Numbered from the stretch's first letter, positions 20,885-30,478 are shown. The stretch is 64,000 nt of DNA from Athripsodes cinereus (GCA_947579605.1 OX388325.1:4645572-4709571), one strand, 5' to 3'. A program made the numbers and translations. Notes: generated by a model not told the origin, from the sequence alone.

Positions 20885-21780
20885 ATTCGCACCCTCTTAT
20901 CTAAAGGAAAGGTTTGTCTTCTTACAATCAGACGGTTTGTCACTTCGTTCAGCTACAAATAATCTTCTATCCATCCCACCTCATCATTCTAGTTTTTATA
21001 CAGATTCATTTACTGTTCATGGTGCGAGGCTTTGGAACAGACTCCCACATAAGGGTTCGTACTTCTTCAACATTATATTCATTTCGTAAACAAATGAATT
21101 GTCCCGTGGAGCACCCGGTAAAGAATATCCCGTGGAGCACCCGGTAAAGAATTGGTCTCCCACTCTTCTCCATAAGTTTTCGAGTGTCCTGTAAAAGGCA
21201 GGTGATCGAAAAATAAGACATTTTACATCTTTAATTCGGCGATGAGGTTTGCCACCCATCCTGAATCTCTTAATTTTATATTGGCACGGAGAAGACAGCT
21301 TGCATGTTTTATATGCAGCTGGTCTGCTGGCTACCCCACTCGTGGGATATGCCGTGATGGTATAGTAGTAGTAGTATGAATTGTCTCTAGTCTTCATACA
21401 CATTTTTCGATTTCTTTTTTTTTACTTTTTTAAACTTTTGCGTAATAATTACGCCGAGCAGATCCTCTCCTTTTCCCCTTTCCCTTTCCCTTCCTATTCT
21501 TGTTGTATGTGTGCTTTTTATATTTTATCTTGTTTATATTATAACTACATTTCATTTGTAGTTTTTTTTTTTAGCATCTTGTTTTTATATACTTTTATCT
21601 ATATGTATTTTCTATCGTTTTATTTATTTATTATTTTATTTTTTCAGGTTGGCTGGAAGAAATCGCATATGCGATAAGCCCGCCTTTTGGTAGTTTATTG
21701 GAACAAAAAACATGTACACATTATATATTGATGCCAATAAAGCTTTATTTATTTATTTATTTATATATTTATTTAATTAA
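20885..21780 (+). mobile_element. CR1/Jockey-like LINE 3' end, split by a TAG-tail element
   Basis: Encodes LRSATNNLLSIPPHHSSFYT, then FTVHGARLWNRLPHK (with a one-base insertion) and STLYSFRKQMNC, the C-terminus of ORF2. After the insertion (21104-21375) comes the 3' UTR with the TGGAAGAAATCGCATATGCG hairpin and a TTTA-type tail. The uninterrupted relative is 62822-63385. Confidence 0.7.
21104..21375 (+). mobile_element. TAG-tail repeat, complete copy defined by target duplications
   Basis: Flanked by ATGAATTGTC at 21094-21103 and 21376-21385, and absent from the sister LINE at 63005, so both ends are exact (272 bp). It starts CCGTGGAGCACCCGG with a short internal duplication of that start, has no pol III boxes, and ends GGGATATGCCGTGATGGTAT then AGTAGTAGTAGT. 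It could be a SINE-like element or a LINE 3' UTR fragment. Confidence 0.8.
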
Positions 21781-22640
21781 TTCTTTTTGCACATTATCAT
21801 TATAGAATAGTGTTAACAAAATAATACAAAATTCCAAAAACTAGGACGATATGCAGTGGCGAGATTTTCAATATTAAGGGGCCCCTTTAGCAAAAACGAT
21901 AAAACATTCAATTTTTAAACAAGTTTGGTACACAAACTCTCAAAACTTGTTGACCCTACGAACATTTTGATTTGATAAAATATGAAAACAAATATTAATT
22001 ACCAATATCAAACTTTAACTTTTTAAAAAAACTCGATTTTAGCTTCATAGTATTCGTTTATAAAAAAGCATATTTCTAAAAATAGAATTCGGGGGTGTGT
22101 TTGGTACATAAATGCACGAGAACCCTACAAAATTTCATATATTTATTTTAATATTGAGAATATTTTGATAGTTATTACAATTATAGAACAAAAAAAACTA
22201 TTTTTTTTGTTTTTTTCATAGATATTGACCGACTTAAAAAAAATTTTTTTGATAAAATTTCTCATATTTTAAAACCAAAAATCACCACATGAACTCATTT
22301 TTTTGTATGTTAAAAAAAAATTGCTGAAATCTGTAGTATTTATATGTTTAATTGGATGAATAAAAAAAATATATATTTTACAAATAATTTGTATTTTGAT
22401 ATAACAAAGAGTACCTAAATATCGCTCGTCAGTCTGCGATTTATTTATTTTTTAGTAAAATACTTATATTGGTAATAAATATTTGATTTTTTATTTTATC
22501 AAATCAATATGTTCGCAAGGGTCAACAAGTTTTGGCAGTTTTTCTATCAAATTTGTTGAAAATAGAATATTTTACCGTTTTGCTAAACGGGGCCCTTAAG
22601 TGATTTCTTCCATCTAACCACAACACAATGACATAATAAT
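21781..22640 (-). mobile_element. LINE 3' UTR, minus strand, split by a TTAA MITE
   Basis: Begins with TTTAATTAATTCTTTTTGCA, continues to CGAGATTTTCAATATTAA, then resumes at GTGATTTCTTCCATCTAACC after the MITE. Same family as 15905-16030 and the inverse of 7685-7835. Confidence 0.6.
21878..22595. mobile_element. MITE with TTAA target duplication and long inverted repeats
   Basis: Flanked by TTAA at 21874-21877 and 22596-22599. Left end GGGGCCCCTTTAGCAAAAACG; the right end in reverse complement is GGGCCCCGTTTAGCAAAACG. Imperfect inverted similarity continues for about 150 bp (AACTTGTTGACCCT, GATTTGATAAAATA). TTAA targets are used by piggyBac and Kolobok elements. No transposase frame. Confidence 0.75.
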
Positions 22641-22689
22641 ATTATATCTACGTAATGAAAACAAAATAAGAAATGAAACCATCCAACAA

Positions 22690-22945
22690 AAGACAATAGT
22701 CATCGACGTTGTTGACAAAGTCTCCAAGCTGAAATAGAGAGGCTGGCGGATGAACTTCCAGAATTCTTGAATGGAGGCCGTGGGAGGATTAAAGAAGCGT
22801 AGGAAGACCCTAAAAAAGATGGGTTGACAATATTGTCCAGATGATGGGAAAACAGTACATAGTATCGCGTTGCTCGAGATAGGAAAGTGTGGAAAAGTTT
22901 TAAAGATGCCTATATCCAGCAGTGGAGAGAAGAAGGTTAGCAGTA
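22690..22945 (+). pseudogene. LINE RT C-terminus ending in QQW
   Basis: Reading with shifts: VIDVVDKVSKLK, then SRDRKVWKSFKDAYIQQWRE, EG and a stop. The AYIQQW ending is one I know from RTE-type ORF2 proteins of insects. Several stops and shifts upstream. Confidence 0.55.
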
Positions 22946-23044
22946 ATTAAGTAAGTAATTAAAACAAATATTCCTCTGAAAAATATTATAAATAATGCAT
23001 ACCAAAAGAAAAAACTAAATTGAATAAATTTTAAATATTTTTCA

Positions 23045-23128
23045 TTTTGCCCTGGCCGGCAATCGAAATCAGAACCTCATGACTCCAAGGCAAGAGTGTT
23101 ACCTCTGCGCGAAACCGGCCGCCTGTTT
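23045..23128 (-). mobile_element. SINE-A head, partial
   Basis: Minus-strand copy of the tRNA-like head with a damaged B box (plus strand GGCAATCGAAATCAGAACC) and the A-box region near CGCGAAACCGGCCGCC. Confidence 0.55.
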
Positions 23129-23394
23129 TGGAATATAATTTTAATATCTATTTGCTATACAATTTGTACAACTTAATCTCCGCATTTTCACCCCCCAGCA
23201 TCCCCTATTCAAAAGTAGAATGAGGGTGGTAAATGCTATGGGGTAATATGATAATAGAATTGGCAAGCTTCAGCAAATTCTGCGGATGACTTTTATTCAA
23301 ACGCATTCTGCAACGAACTGTGAAAAATGGAGATGTTTTCAGAAAATAATTTTGATACAGTAAAATATAATTAAATTAAATTAAATCTGTGTAA
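23129..23394. other. No feature recognised
   Basis: AT-rich DNA. Nothing identified. Confidence 0.4.
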
Positions 23395-23752
23395 GATGTG
23401 GAGCACCCGGCAAATAATTGGAATTCCACTCTTTTCCACAAGTTTTCGAGTGTCATATTGTAAAAATAGGTGTTCGGAAAAATTAAAAAAAAATAGTATC
23501 TCATATTCAGCGGTGACGTTTGCCACCCATTCTGAATGTCTTTATTTTTTAATAAAAATAAAATGAAATTAGTATTTTCCACCAAAATAAATTTAAATTA
23601 ATAATAAATATGGAATTCCACAGTGTTAATCACGAAACATTTGAATAATTCTTATTTTTTGTTAGCACAGTAAAGACGGCTTGCTTGTTTGCAGCTGGTC
23701 TACCGGCTACCCCACTTGTGGGATATGCCGTGATAGTGTAGTACTAGCAGTA
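23395..23752 (+). mobile_element. TAG-tail repeat with about 120-bp internal insertion
   Basis: Matches 21104-21375 at both ends (GTGGAGCACCCGGCAAA start; GGCTACCCCACTTGTGGGAT end) but has extra AT-rich sequence between about 23550 and 23665 after the TGCCACCCATTCTGAATGTC block. Confidence 0.6.
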
Positions 23753-23964
23753 AAACAATGGACCATAGAAACATGAGTCCATTTTTCAGATGGCGCAGAA
23801 ATGTATTCTCTTGTCATGAGTCTTGTCTATGCTCATACAAATTTTCACATAGATATCTCAATTCGTTTAGCTTATATTGAGTGAGTCTCCTTATATTTTC
23901 TTTGAGTTTTCGAGTGGCATACTGATATTACAAAAACACATTTTACGATGAAGTTTGCCTTCTT
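23753..23964 (+). repeat. TAG-tail repeat fragment in unassigned DNA
   Basis: From about 23885 the GAGTCTCCTTATATTTTCTT, GAGTTTTCGAGTGGCAT and GATGAAGTTTGCC blocks match the TAG-tail family. The copy is cut off by the LINE fragment that follows. Confidence 0.45.
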
Positions 23965-24068
23965 CTTCTTGTTTGTATCAGGTCCCCCCGACATTGGCAA
24001 TTGCTCCGGCGAAGGCTTCTCTATCTTGCGCGACCTGGGACAGTTCCTTCACATGTCTCATCCCAATA
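23965..24068 (-). pseudogene. LINE RT C-terminal fragment
   Basis: The minus strand reads GMRHVKELSQVAQDREAFAG then AIANVGGT and a stop; same family as 12301-12445. Confidence 0.55.
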
Positions 24069-24344
24069 CAGCATATAATGTTGATTTTTTAATGGGGCTT
24101 AGCACCCCAAACCTTTAGTAAGTTAGAATGTAAGGACGTATTAGTTTTAGGACATATTGTAAAACCCCTGGATATAAATGGTTGTAATTAACTGTGGGGA
24201 GGTTTTCTCGGGGGGAGCCCTTCAGGCGATCTCTGAGTGTGGATGACGCAGAAATTACCATTCCTAAAACATCCACGGTTAATGTATTTGTATTGATGTA
24301 TTTTTTAAACATTTTTGGCTCATTTTCCATGTGGGCAAAAGATG
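24069..24344. other. No feature recognised
   Basis: Contains a G-rich patch near 24200 but no identified element. Confidence 0.35.
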
Positions 24345-24762
24345 CCACATCACTCCCATCTTAGAACGACTATACTGGCTAAAAGTAGAAGAAAGGGTGA
24401 CATTCAAGGTATGCCTTTTGGTCTACAAGGCTATTAACAAAATGGCACCATCGTGCCTCACAGAGCTTTGTCCCCTTGAATCGACCACTAGAAGACCTCT
24501 GCGCTCTTCGGATCTGGCAGTGAATAGACTTCTGAGCCCAATAGAGCCGGTAAGTCTAACTTCTCTGAGAGGGCCTTTGGTATTGTTGGACCGGTTATGT
24601 GGCATCGCCTACCGCTGCTACTCAGAGATAGTCAGACAGTTATTAGCTTCAGAAGCAAATTAAAAACTGAACTCTTCACTGACGCCCTTGAGGTGGTCTA
24701 GGGACTGTTAAACGGAGTCGAAAATAAAATAAAATCATCCAAAATCATCATCATCATCATCA
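24345..24762 (+). pseudogene. CR1-like LINE C-terminus with 3' end
   Basis: Frame 1: HITPILERLYWLKVEERVTF then KVCLLVYKAINKMAPSCLTE, a hallmark of CR1/L2/Jockey ORF2. After a frameshift near 24560: GPVMWHRLPLLLRDSQTVIS, FRSKLKTELFTDALEVV and a stop. The 3' end is AAATCATCC with an ATC tail. Relatives: 25735-25895 and 3752-3830. Confidence 0.75.
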
Positions 24763-24890
24763 ATGAGGTTTAGCACCTGTCCTAAATGTTTAAATTTTGC
24801 TTGCTCGGAGAGGAGTTATGTTGTATGTTAATTATTACACACAGCTGGTCCGCTGGTTAGCCCATATGTGAGATATGCCGTTTGGTAGGA
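24763..24890 (+). mobile_element. TAG-tail repeat, diverged 3' half
   Basis: GATGAGGTTTAGCACC-like start, TTGCTTGCTCGGAGAGGAG and a worn 3' terminus GGTTAGCCCATATGTGAGAT. Confidence 0.5.
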
Positions 24891-25079
24891 TAGTATTAAA
24901 AATAGAAGTATTTTTTTCATCATGAAACTCTCTTAAACGGGTCGCAATATTTAACAAGCTAATAAAGTTTCTAAATCTGTGCTGTCGTTAGATTTTATTA
25001 ATATTTTCAATCTGATTCAAACATTATCACACCATATCGTTTGGAATTTTTAAAATACTTTTATTATCAATGGAATCGA

Positions 25080-25175
25080 ACAAACTGAAGAAGAACCCTC
25101 AAGACACACTTGTTTGCTTTCGGACTGCTAACAGACAAATTGGCGCCCCTGAGATCCTATTATGACTAAACGGCA
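25080..25175 (+). pseudogene. LINE C-terminal scrap
   Basis: Reads LKTHLFAFGLLTDKLAPLRS-like residues then a stop; the same layout as the CR1-like C-terminus just upstream, but from a different subfamily. Confidence 0.4.
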
Positions 25176-25181
25176 CTTTAT

Positions 25182-25395
25182 AAATCTGTTTTTTTTTTAA
25201 AAGGCAGCGCTCGCCACATACCTCGTGCCGTACCTGGAGATATGTATTTCCATAACAACACACATGCACATGAATCTGTTTTTTTTTTAAGGGCAGCGCC
25301 CGCCGTACCTAGAGATATGTTTCTCCATAACGACACACACATGCACAAACAGGATTTAATGTCGCATTAAAGTGAGAAATGCTGCCCCGAGGGAG
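25182..25395 (-). mobile_element. Two tandem copies of a short poly-A retroposon
   Basis: Each begins on the plus strand with AATCTG and a T run (a poly-A tail on the minus strand), then GGCAGCGC.CGCC and GGAGATATGT. Copy 1 (25189-25272) is flanked by AATCTG on both sides. Copy 2 starts at 25279 and continues through GGATTTAATGTCGCATTAAA. Confidence 0.65.
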
Positions 25396-25562
25396 CACTC
25401 TAGATTCAGTGGCCACACACCAAAAATGTTGGTGCAAAAAGGGAAGGGAAGAAATAGGAAATTGCCTTCCCCTCTATGCAGTATCGCTAGTTACTTGAAG
25501 GGGATATTAGGCTACCAAAGAAAGTACAGAAGTTTTTGAAGGCGAAAAAGTGTTTCCTTGTG
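25396..25562. other. No feature recognised
   Basis: Slightly GC-richer DNA between retroposon copies, target of the third copy. Not identified. Confidence 0.35.
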
Positions 25563-25577
25563 GCCACCAAGTCTGGT

Positions 25578-25693
25578 TTTTTTTTAAAAGGGCAGCGCCC
25601 GCCACATACCTCGTGCCGTACCTGGAGATATGTATCTCCATAACGACACACACATGCACAAACAGGATTTAATGTCGCATTAAAGCGAGAAAT
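25578..25693 (-). mobile_element. Short poly-A retroposon, 116 bp, with 15-bp target duplication
   Basis: Flanked by GCCACCAAGTCTGGT at 25563-25577 and 25694-25708. On the minus strand it starts ATTTCTCGCTTTAATGCGAC and ends in GGGCGCTGCCCTTTT plus a poly-A. The hairpin GGGCGCTGCCC precedes the tail. No tRNA boxes are seen, so its RNA source is unknown. Confidence 0.8.
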
Positions 25694-25734
25694 GCCACCA
25701 AGTCTGGTTGCTGTTTTTCGGGTTTGATTATGAT

Positions 25735-25895
25735 GGTGATTCTGGATGATTTTATTTTGACGCCGTTTATCAGTTCCTAGACCGTCTCAAAGGCACCAGT
25801 GAAGAGTTCAGTTTTTAATTTGCTTCTGAAGCTGGTGACAGTCTGACTAATTCTCAATGGCACTGGTAGACGATTCCACGTAACTGGTTCAACCA
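25735..25895 (-). pseudogene. CR1-like LINE C-terminus and 3' end
   Basis: The minus strand reads EPVTWNRLPVPLRISQTVTS, FRSKLKTELFTGAFETV and a stop, with the ATC-rich 3' end on the left. Same family as 24345-24762. Confidence 0.7.
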
Positions 25896-25899
25896 TATA

Positions 25900-25970
25900 T
25901 AGTATATTTTGTCGACGTTTCGGTGCACATGCTGGCCCCATCTTCAGGATATGAACGTCGACAAAATAAA
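25900..25970 (-). repeat. Hairpin with hammerhead-like boxes (CTGAAGAT ... GAAAC)
   Basis: TTTTGTCGACG (25907-25917) pairs with CGTCGACAAAA (from 25955). On the minus strand between them lie CTGAAGA (25941-25947), T, a GG...CC stem and GAAA (25918-25921). Confidence 0.4.
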
Positions 25971-26980
25971 ACTAGACATGGTCTTCCCGAGAAACAACAA
26001 CCAGATTGTGAAGATCGCCATAAAACCCTTCGATCCACATTGGCACTTCATAAATTGTCCCTAAATATTAAACCGTTTTCAAACGAGTATTCTACGATGC
26101 ACTTTTGTAACTTGATTGTATTATATAGATCGCGAAAAATTTCAAGTCATATGATAATAATGACACAGATGGATTGGGAATGTTACCTAAGAAAGAGTAT
26201 TCTTAACAAAGTCTCGAGTCAATTCAAAAGCATCGAAACTCTGTGTCATGCACTCCTAAAGGAAGTTCACATATGTATGTGTAACTTATACAACATACCT
26301 ATCTAGTTAATACCTATTCAAATAGGTTGACTATCGGTGAGTGTGATCAATTGGAATGATTAGTCTAGAGTGTTTCAAAGTATGATTAGTTTATCACTCT
26401 TTCAAAAGCTTTGAGCAAAAAGTATTCATTTGGGATATTTGATATCATAAAATCAGCGAGAGACATTACAGTAAGTACACTAAATATAAAATGATTCCTT
26501 AATTATTGACAAAACATTCAAATTCCCTCGTATTAGTGTTATTTTAATCTTAAGGGTAGAATATTTGCGTGATAAGTTACTAAGTTGTGATATTTTAGAC
26601 TTAAAAAAAAGCTTCCTTTGAAAGCTGTCTGGCCAAATGGTTTTGAAATATTTCAAATTCCTTTACCAATCTACTAAGCTAGCTAGCTGATGCTCCTCTG
26701 CTTCTAGAGAAAATGTTGAGTACCTTGGTCCATGATAGCAGTGCTCAGCGTTACAAGAGGGAATAATTACCATAACAACAGATCAATAAAAAAAAACAAT
26801 ATGAGAAATAGGAGTTGATAAAATAAATTATTATTACTATCCTAAAAATATCCCCTTGCACCGAGACCTAACAGTTTTTGGAGGAAAAAAGAATGCGAAT
26901 CAAAAAACAGCGAGACAGAGAAAAAACAAAAAACACACACCAGAAATTTCAGTAATAAAGAAATAACGCCATAGCGTCCC
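25971..26980. other. No feature recognised
   Basis: A plus-strand frame spanning 25923-26306 exists but has no recognisable protein and starts inside the hairpin repeat. Otherwise AT-rich DNA. Confidence 0.4.
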
Positions 26981-26984
26981 GGTG

Positions 26985-27260
26985 AGGGATGGCACTAAAT
27001 GCACCCTCGCGGTGGTTCATCTTCTTTTAAGATTTTTTTCTTTGTTTTTTTATTATAATAATTTGGTTTTTGTATTTAAACCTTTGGTATTAGTTGGAAG
27101 AAATCCCACCTATGCGATAAGCTCACCCTCTGTATATTGATTGTATCTAACTTGAATGTTTACCTTTTATGTAATTGTTTGTAATCAATGCAAGGCGAAA
27201 GCGCTCGGCAATTACAATTTAGTCTATATTAATTGACTAAATAATCATACGTGAAAATTA
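26985..27260 (+). mobile_element. LINE 3' ends, two fragments in the same sense
   Basis: 26985-27035 has the CACCCTCGCGGTGGTTCATC block (compare 1025-1045). From about 27090 GTTGGAAGAAATCCCACCTA then TGCGATAAGCTCACCC is the terminal hairpin of the WLEE/Jockey-like 3' UTR, followed by diverged sequence also seen inverted at 51475-51600. Confidence 0.5.
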
Positions 27261-28015
27261 AACAGTGTTTAGTTTAACATTTTAAAACTCGTGTTAAAAT
27301 GAATTTTCACAACCTTAACGCACCTACTCTAAATTTAATATATTTTTAATTTCATTTAATGCCTCTATCCCATATTTTGACAATCACTACGTTTTCATAT
27401 AAAACTTTTGCTTGGCAATCTGTTCTACAGTATTCTATGGTTTATAAAACGCATTTTTTTATGGTCATCTATCATATTTATAATATGGCACGAACTCCGT
27501 ACTCCAGGCTTCTCGTATGGCAGCGAAAAACAATAGAGGAGACAATAAAATATTATTTATATTAGGTACAATGAGAAATCTTGGCCGACATACTCACTGC
27601 TGCAATACATACTTAAGAGATGTAATTTTACTTCTGTTAAGAAGTATCTCTTGTAGCACTTGACCAGATATCATAATATTATATTTCACTATATATGTAT
27701 TTATAATTTGCTGTATATTATATACAATCATTTGACCTTAAATTGCGATTTTTTAACTAACTGACCATTTGTTTTCTGTTTGACATATAATATTTTTATC
27801 ATTTCAATTTTAGAATTATTTTTTGAAATTAATTTCTTGACCAAATTTCTTTTTTTTTTTTTTAATTGAGTCAACGTTACTCTATTATTTAATTGTACCT
27901 ATTCTTGTTTTGTGTCTTTTTTAAAAGAAAAATACTTTTTGTATGCATGTATTGTATGTATACTAATTTTTTTACATGTAAAAGGCTTCGGCCGTGAATA
28001 TTGAAATATACCCTA
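27261..28015. other. No feature recognised
   Basis: AT-rich DNA with long T runs near 27850. Short frames have no recognisable product. Confidence 0.4.
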
Positions 28016-28017
28016 AA

Positions 28018-28112
28018 CTCGAACATGTCCAAAATGCTGGTGCTCAACGCCATTCTCATACCATCACTATTTGAAGGGTGAAAACAAGCCTCCTCCATTC
28101 AGAGATTATCCC
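28018..28112 (-). pseudogene. Short fragment of the CLFNACIIPIL LINE family
   Basis: Plus-strand AACAAGCCTCCTCCATTCAG and nearby bases match the 3' end of the LINE at 32143-32660. Confidence 0.4.
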
Positions 28113-28154
28113 TACCATTTGAGTCGCTTATTTAAAATATAATCAAAATAATTA

Positions 28155-28330
28155 ACTTGAGTACGTCGGTAGCCTGGAGGTAGAGTCTCGGCCTTCAGAA
28201 CAAGGGGTCCGTGGTTCGATCCCAGGTGCCGGCAAACTCCTCTTTCACGACACAAGCTTTTAGCATTCTGTGAAGGGTGTATAAGGTTGTATTTGGGTTT
28301 ATAACAAACCCAGATATATCTTTTTTTAAA
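28155..28330 (+). mobile_element. SINE-B copy
   Basis: GTAGCCTGGAGGTAGAGTC (A-box region), GTGGTTCGATCCC (B box), then the shared body to AACCCAGATATATC. It runs into a T stretch and an A tract. Confidence 0.75.
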
Positions 28331-28335
28331 AAAAA

Positions 28336-28336
<1 letters not shown>

Positions 28337-28410
<74 letters not shown>
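28337..28410. repeat. Poly-A tract of 74 bases
   Basis: 74 consecutive A with no interruption, preceded by AAAAAAAAC. It explains low-complexity poly-Lys/Phe frames here, which are not genes. Confidence 0.95.
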
Positions 28411-28416
<6 letters not shown>

Positions 28417-28555
28417 AGTGCACAACAATAATACAAAAAAGAATAAAAAAAATTATGAAACTTTACTACTGCACACGTTATTTGTGCAATGGGCGAGTTT
28501 ATCGCAGAAACGCGATATTTTTTTTTTTAAATAAAAAGATAAACTTATAAAAAAG

Positions 28556-28680
28556 ATATATCTGGGTTTTGTTATAAGCCCAAATACAACCTTATACACC
28601 CTTCACAGAATGCTAAAAGCTTGTGTCGTGAAAGAGGAGTTTGCCGGCACCTGGGATCGAACCACGGACCCCCTGTTTAC
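28556..28680 (-). mobile_element. SINE-B copy, inverted, head truncated
   Basis: Mirror image of 28155-28330 across the poly-A tract. It is cut within the tRNA-like head at 28680, where a LINE fragment begins. Confidence 0.7.
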
Positions 28681-28682
28681 AT

Positions 28683-28832
28683 GTTTTTGGTGTTCTTCCT
28701 TGGGACCGTGAACAGACTGGTTTCTCCTTTGTAACTCTATGTACTATTTCGTTTTCTGTCAACCGATCTACATGGTCTCTCCAGAATCGTCTCCTTTTCC
28801 AACTCCATCTTACGATGTCCTCCGTGTTGCAT
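28683..28832 (-). pseudogene. LINE RT C-terminal fragment (RRRFWRDHVDR)
   Basis: The minus strand reads EDIVRWSWKRRRFWRDHVDR, LTENEIVHRVTKEKPVCSRS and QGRTPK. Same family as 43640-44080. Confidence 0.6.
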
Positions 28833-28895
28833 TACATAATATGTTCATTTATTATTCATTTTTAGCAAAAAACAGACAATAACTACATAATTATA
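28833..28895 (-). repeat. Repeat block AACAGACAATAACTACAT, copy 1
   Basis: Also at 45618-45665 and 46938-46985, each preceded by a TTATTATT-type stretch, which suggests a minus-strand LINE 3' end. Confidence 0.5.
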
Positions 28896-29084
28896 TAAAG
28901 TATAGAAAAAAGATAATATATTACTTACAGAGATCAGCTATCATCCAACACGCGCCACAATGCACAATACATGCGCTATGTTGTTATATTAAATATGTAA
29001 AATGTCTTTATATGTAAAATTTTACGGACACCCGCTTTTGACAGGACACTCGTGAACTTACTTAAAAGATTAGTAGACCGAAAT

Positions 29085-29295
29085 AAATAAAACAAATGTA
29101 TTATTCTACTATTTGTTTATTTGACGAGAGAGACGTCTTTCGTCTTGTTAAGATATTGTCAATCTAATATTCTAATCCAACAAGACGAAAGACGTCTCTC
29201 TATTTAAATAAATCATAATTATAGCAGAGTAAACCATTTGTTTTATTTATTTCGTTTTGGAATTCTACTACCTAAACACCGATGCAGTGGAATAT
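29085..29295. mobile_element. Inverted pair of Penelope-like terminal repeats, subfamily III
   Basis: Minus copy (29090-29165) and plus copy (29165-29295) face each other; both have GACGAAAGACGTCTCTC and a TTTTATTTATTTCG block. The plus copy ends in GAATTCTACTACCTAAACAC, which parallels the ACTTCCACCAAGAACCGTCG end of subfamily I. Confidence 0.5.
29127..29200. ncRNA. Degenerate hammerhead-like motifs, subfamily III (both strands)
   Basis: Minus: TTGACAA, T, an ATCTT/AAGAC helix II, GAAA, AGACGTCT palindrome, C. Plus (29181-29200): only the CAAGACGAAAGACGTCTCTC half is clear. Box 1 lacks the conserved G, so these are probably dead. Confidence 0.35.
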
Positions 29296-29299
29296 ATTA

Positions 29300-29639
29300 G
29301 TAGAACCTTTTCTTCTCCGATAACCCCACAATAATTTTTTCGTCTTCTTAATTCACAAATAAAAGGAAAAATAGAGGAAGATCTAAAATGAAAATATCTA
29401 GCACGAGGTAATTGAAGGTTTATCGCAGAGTTATTTTAGATTATATTATATAACATCAAATGAAATCAAATGTGTATCTTTATATTAAACATTGAAAATA
29501 ACTAAATTTATAATTAAATTTTCCTTTATTCCGACGAGAAGACGAAGGCGAATATATATTTATTATAAGGGTATTAAAGGATGCGGAAATATCGTAGTCT
29601 AGCTATTTCGAATATTATACAATCAGTGAATATGTTCGA
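29300..29639. other. No feature recognised
   Basis: AT-rich DNA. Nothing identified. Confidence 0.4.
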
Positions 29640-29820
29640 AAAAATAAGACATTTTACATCTTAAATTCAGCGATGAGGTTTGCCACCCATCCTGAATGTC
29701 TTGATTTTATATTGGCACGGAGAAGACAGCTTGCATATTTTGTATGCAGCTGGTCTGCTGGCTACCCCACTTGTGGGATATGCCGTGATGGTATAGATAG
29801 ATAGAGAGATAGATAGCTAT
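29640..29820 (+). mobile_element. TAG-tail repeat, 5' truncated, GATA tail
   Basis: From AAAATAAGACATTTTACATC to GGGATATGCCGTGATGGTAT with an AGATAGATAGAGAGAT tail, so the family can end in GATA as well as TAG repeats. Confidence 0.7.
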
Positions 29821-29829
29821 TAAATAAGA

Positions 29830-30478
29830 CTACCATTTGAATGACTACTTCATACTACTATTGACTACTTTGGTTAATCTTGTCTTTGTGTTGTAATTTG
29901 ACATGATACGATATGTTTTGGTTTTAATTTGTAATTTTATATGATGCAATGTGTTTTGTTTTTATTTTATGATTCGATATGATGTAGTATGTTATAATTT
30001 TATTTTATTTTATAATTTGATTGATACGGTGTATTTTTATTTTTTTTTATTTTATAATTTTATGTGGTGTGCTGTAAATTTATTTTATGGTTTGATATGA
30101 TTCAATATGTTTTATTTTTATTTTATGATTTGACATGATGAATGTGCTGTAATTTTATTCTATAATTTGACATGACAGTGTGTTTTATTTTTATTTTGAA
30201 ATTCGATGTGATGCAGTGTATTGTAACTTTATTTTATGGTTAGATAATATGATACAGTTTTTTTTATGATTTGACATGATGCTGTTGATATGTTGTAATT
30301 TTATTATGTGGTTTATGTGACACAATGTGTTTAATTTTTATTTTTATAATTTGAAGTGATGCAGTATATTTTATTTTTGTTTTGATTTTAATTTGATACG
30401 ATGGTGGTGTTGTACAATTGTTGTTTATAACTATGTATTAAAGGCGTAAGCCGTATGTATTATTTTAAATAAATATTA
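29830..30478 (+). repeat. Degenerate minisatellite in a LINE 3' UTR
   Basis: About ten loose repeats of a 50-60 base unit containing ATAATTTGACATGATGCA-like and TTTATTTTTATTTTAT-like parts. It ends in ATTAAAGGCGTAAGCCGTAT and AAATAAATA, a CR1/L2-like 3' terminus. Confidence 0.5.

Noticed and set aside
25923..26306. 127-codon plus-strand frame
   Set aside because: Starts inside a hairpin repeat and has no recognisable domain or codon pattern.
28277..28534. Frames rich in lysine or phenylalanine across the A tract
   Set aside because: They are translations of a homopolymer run between two SINE copies.
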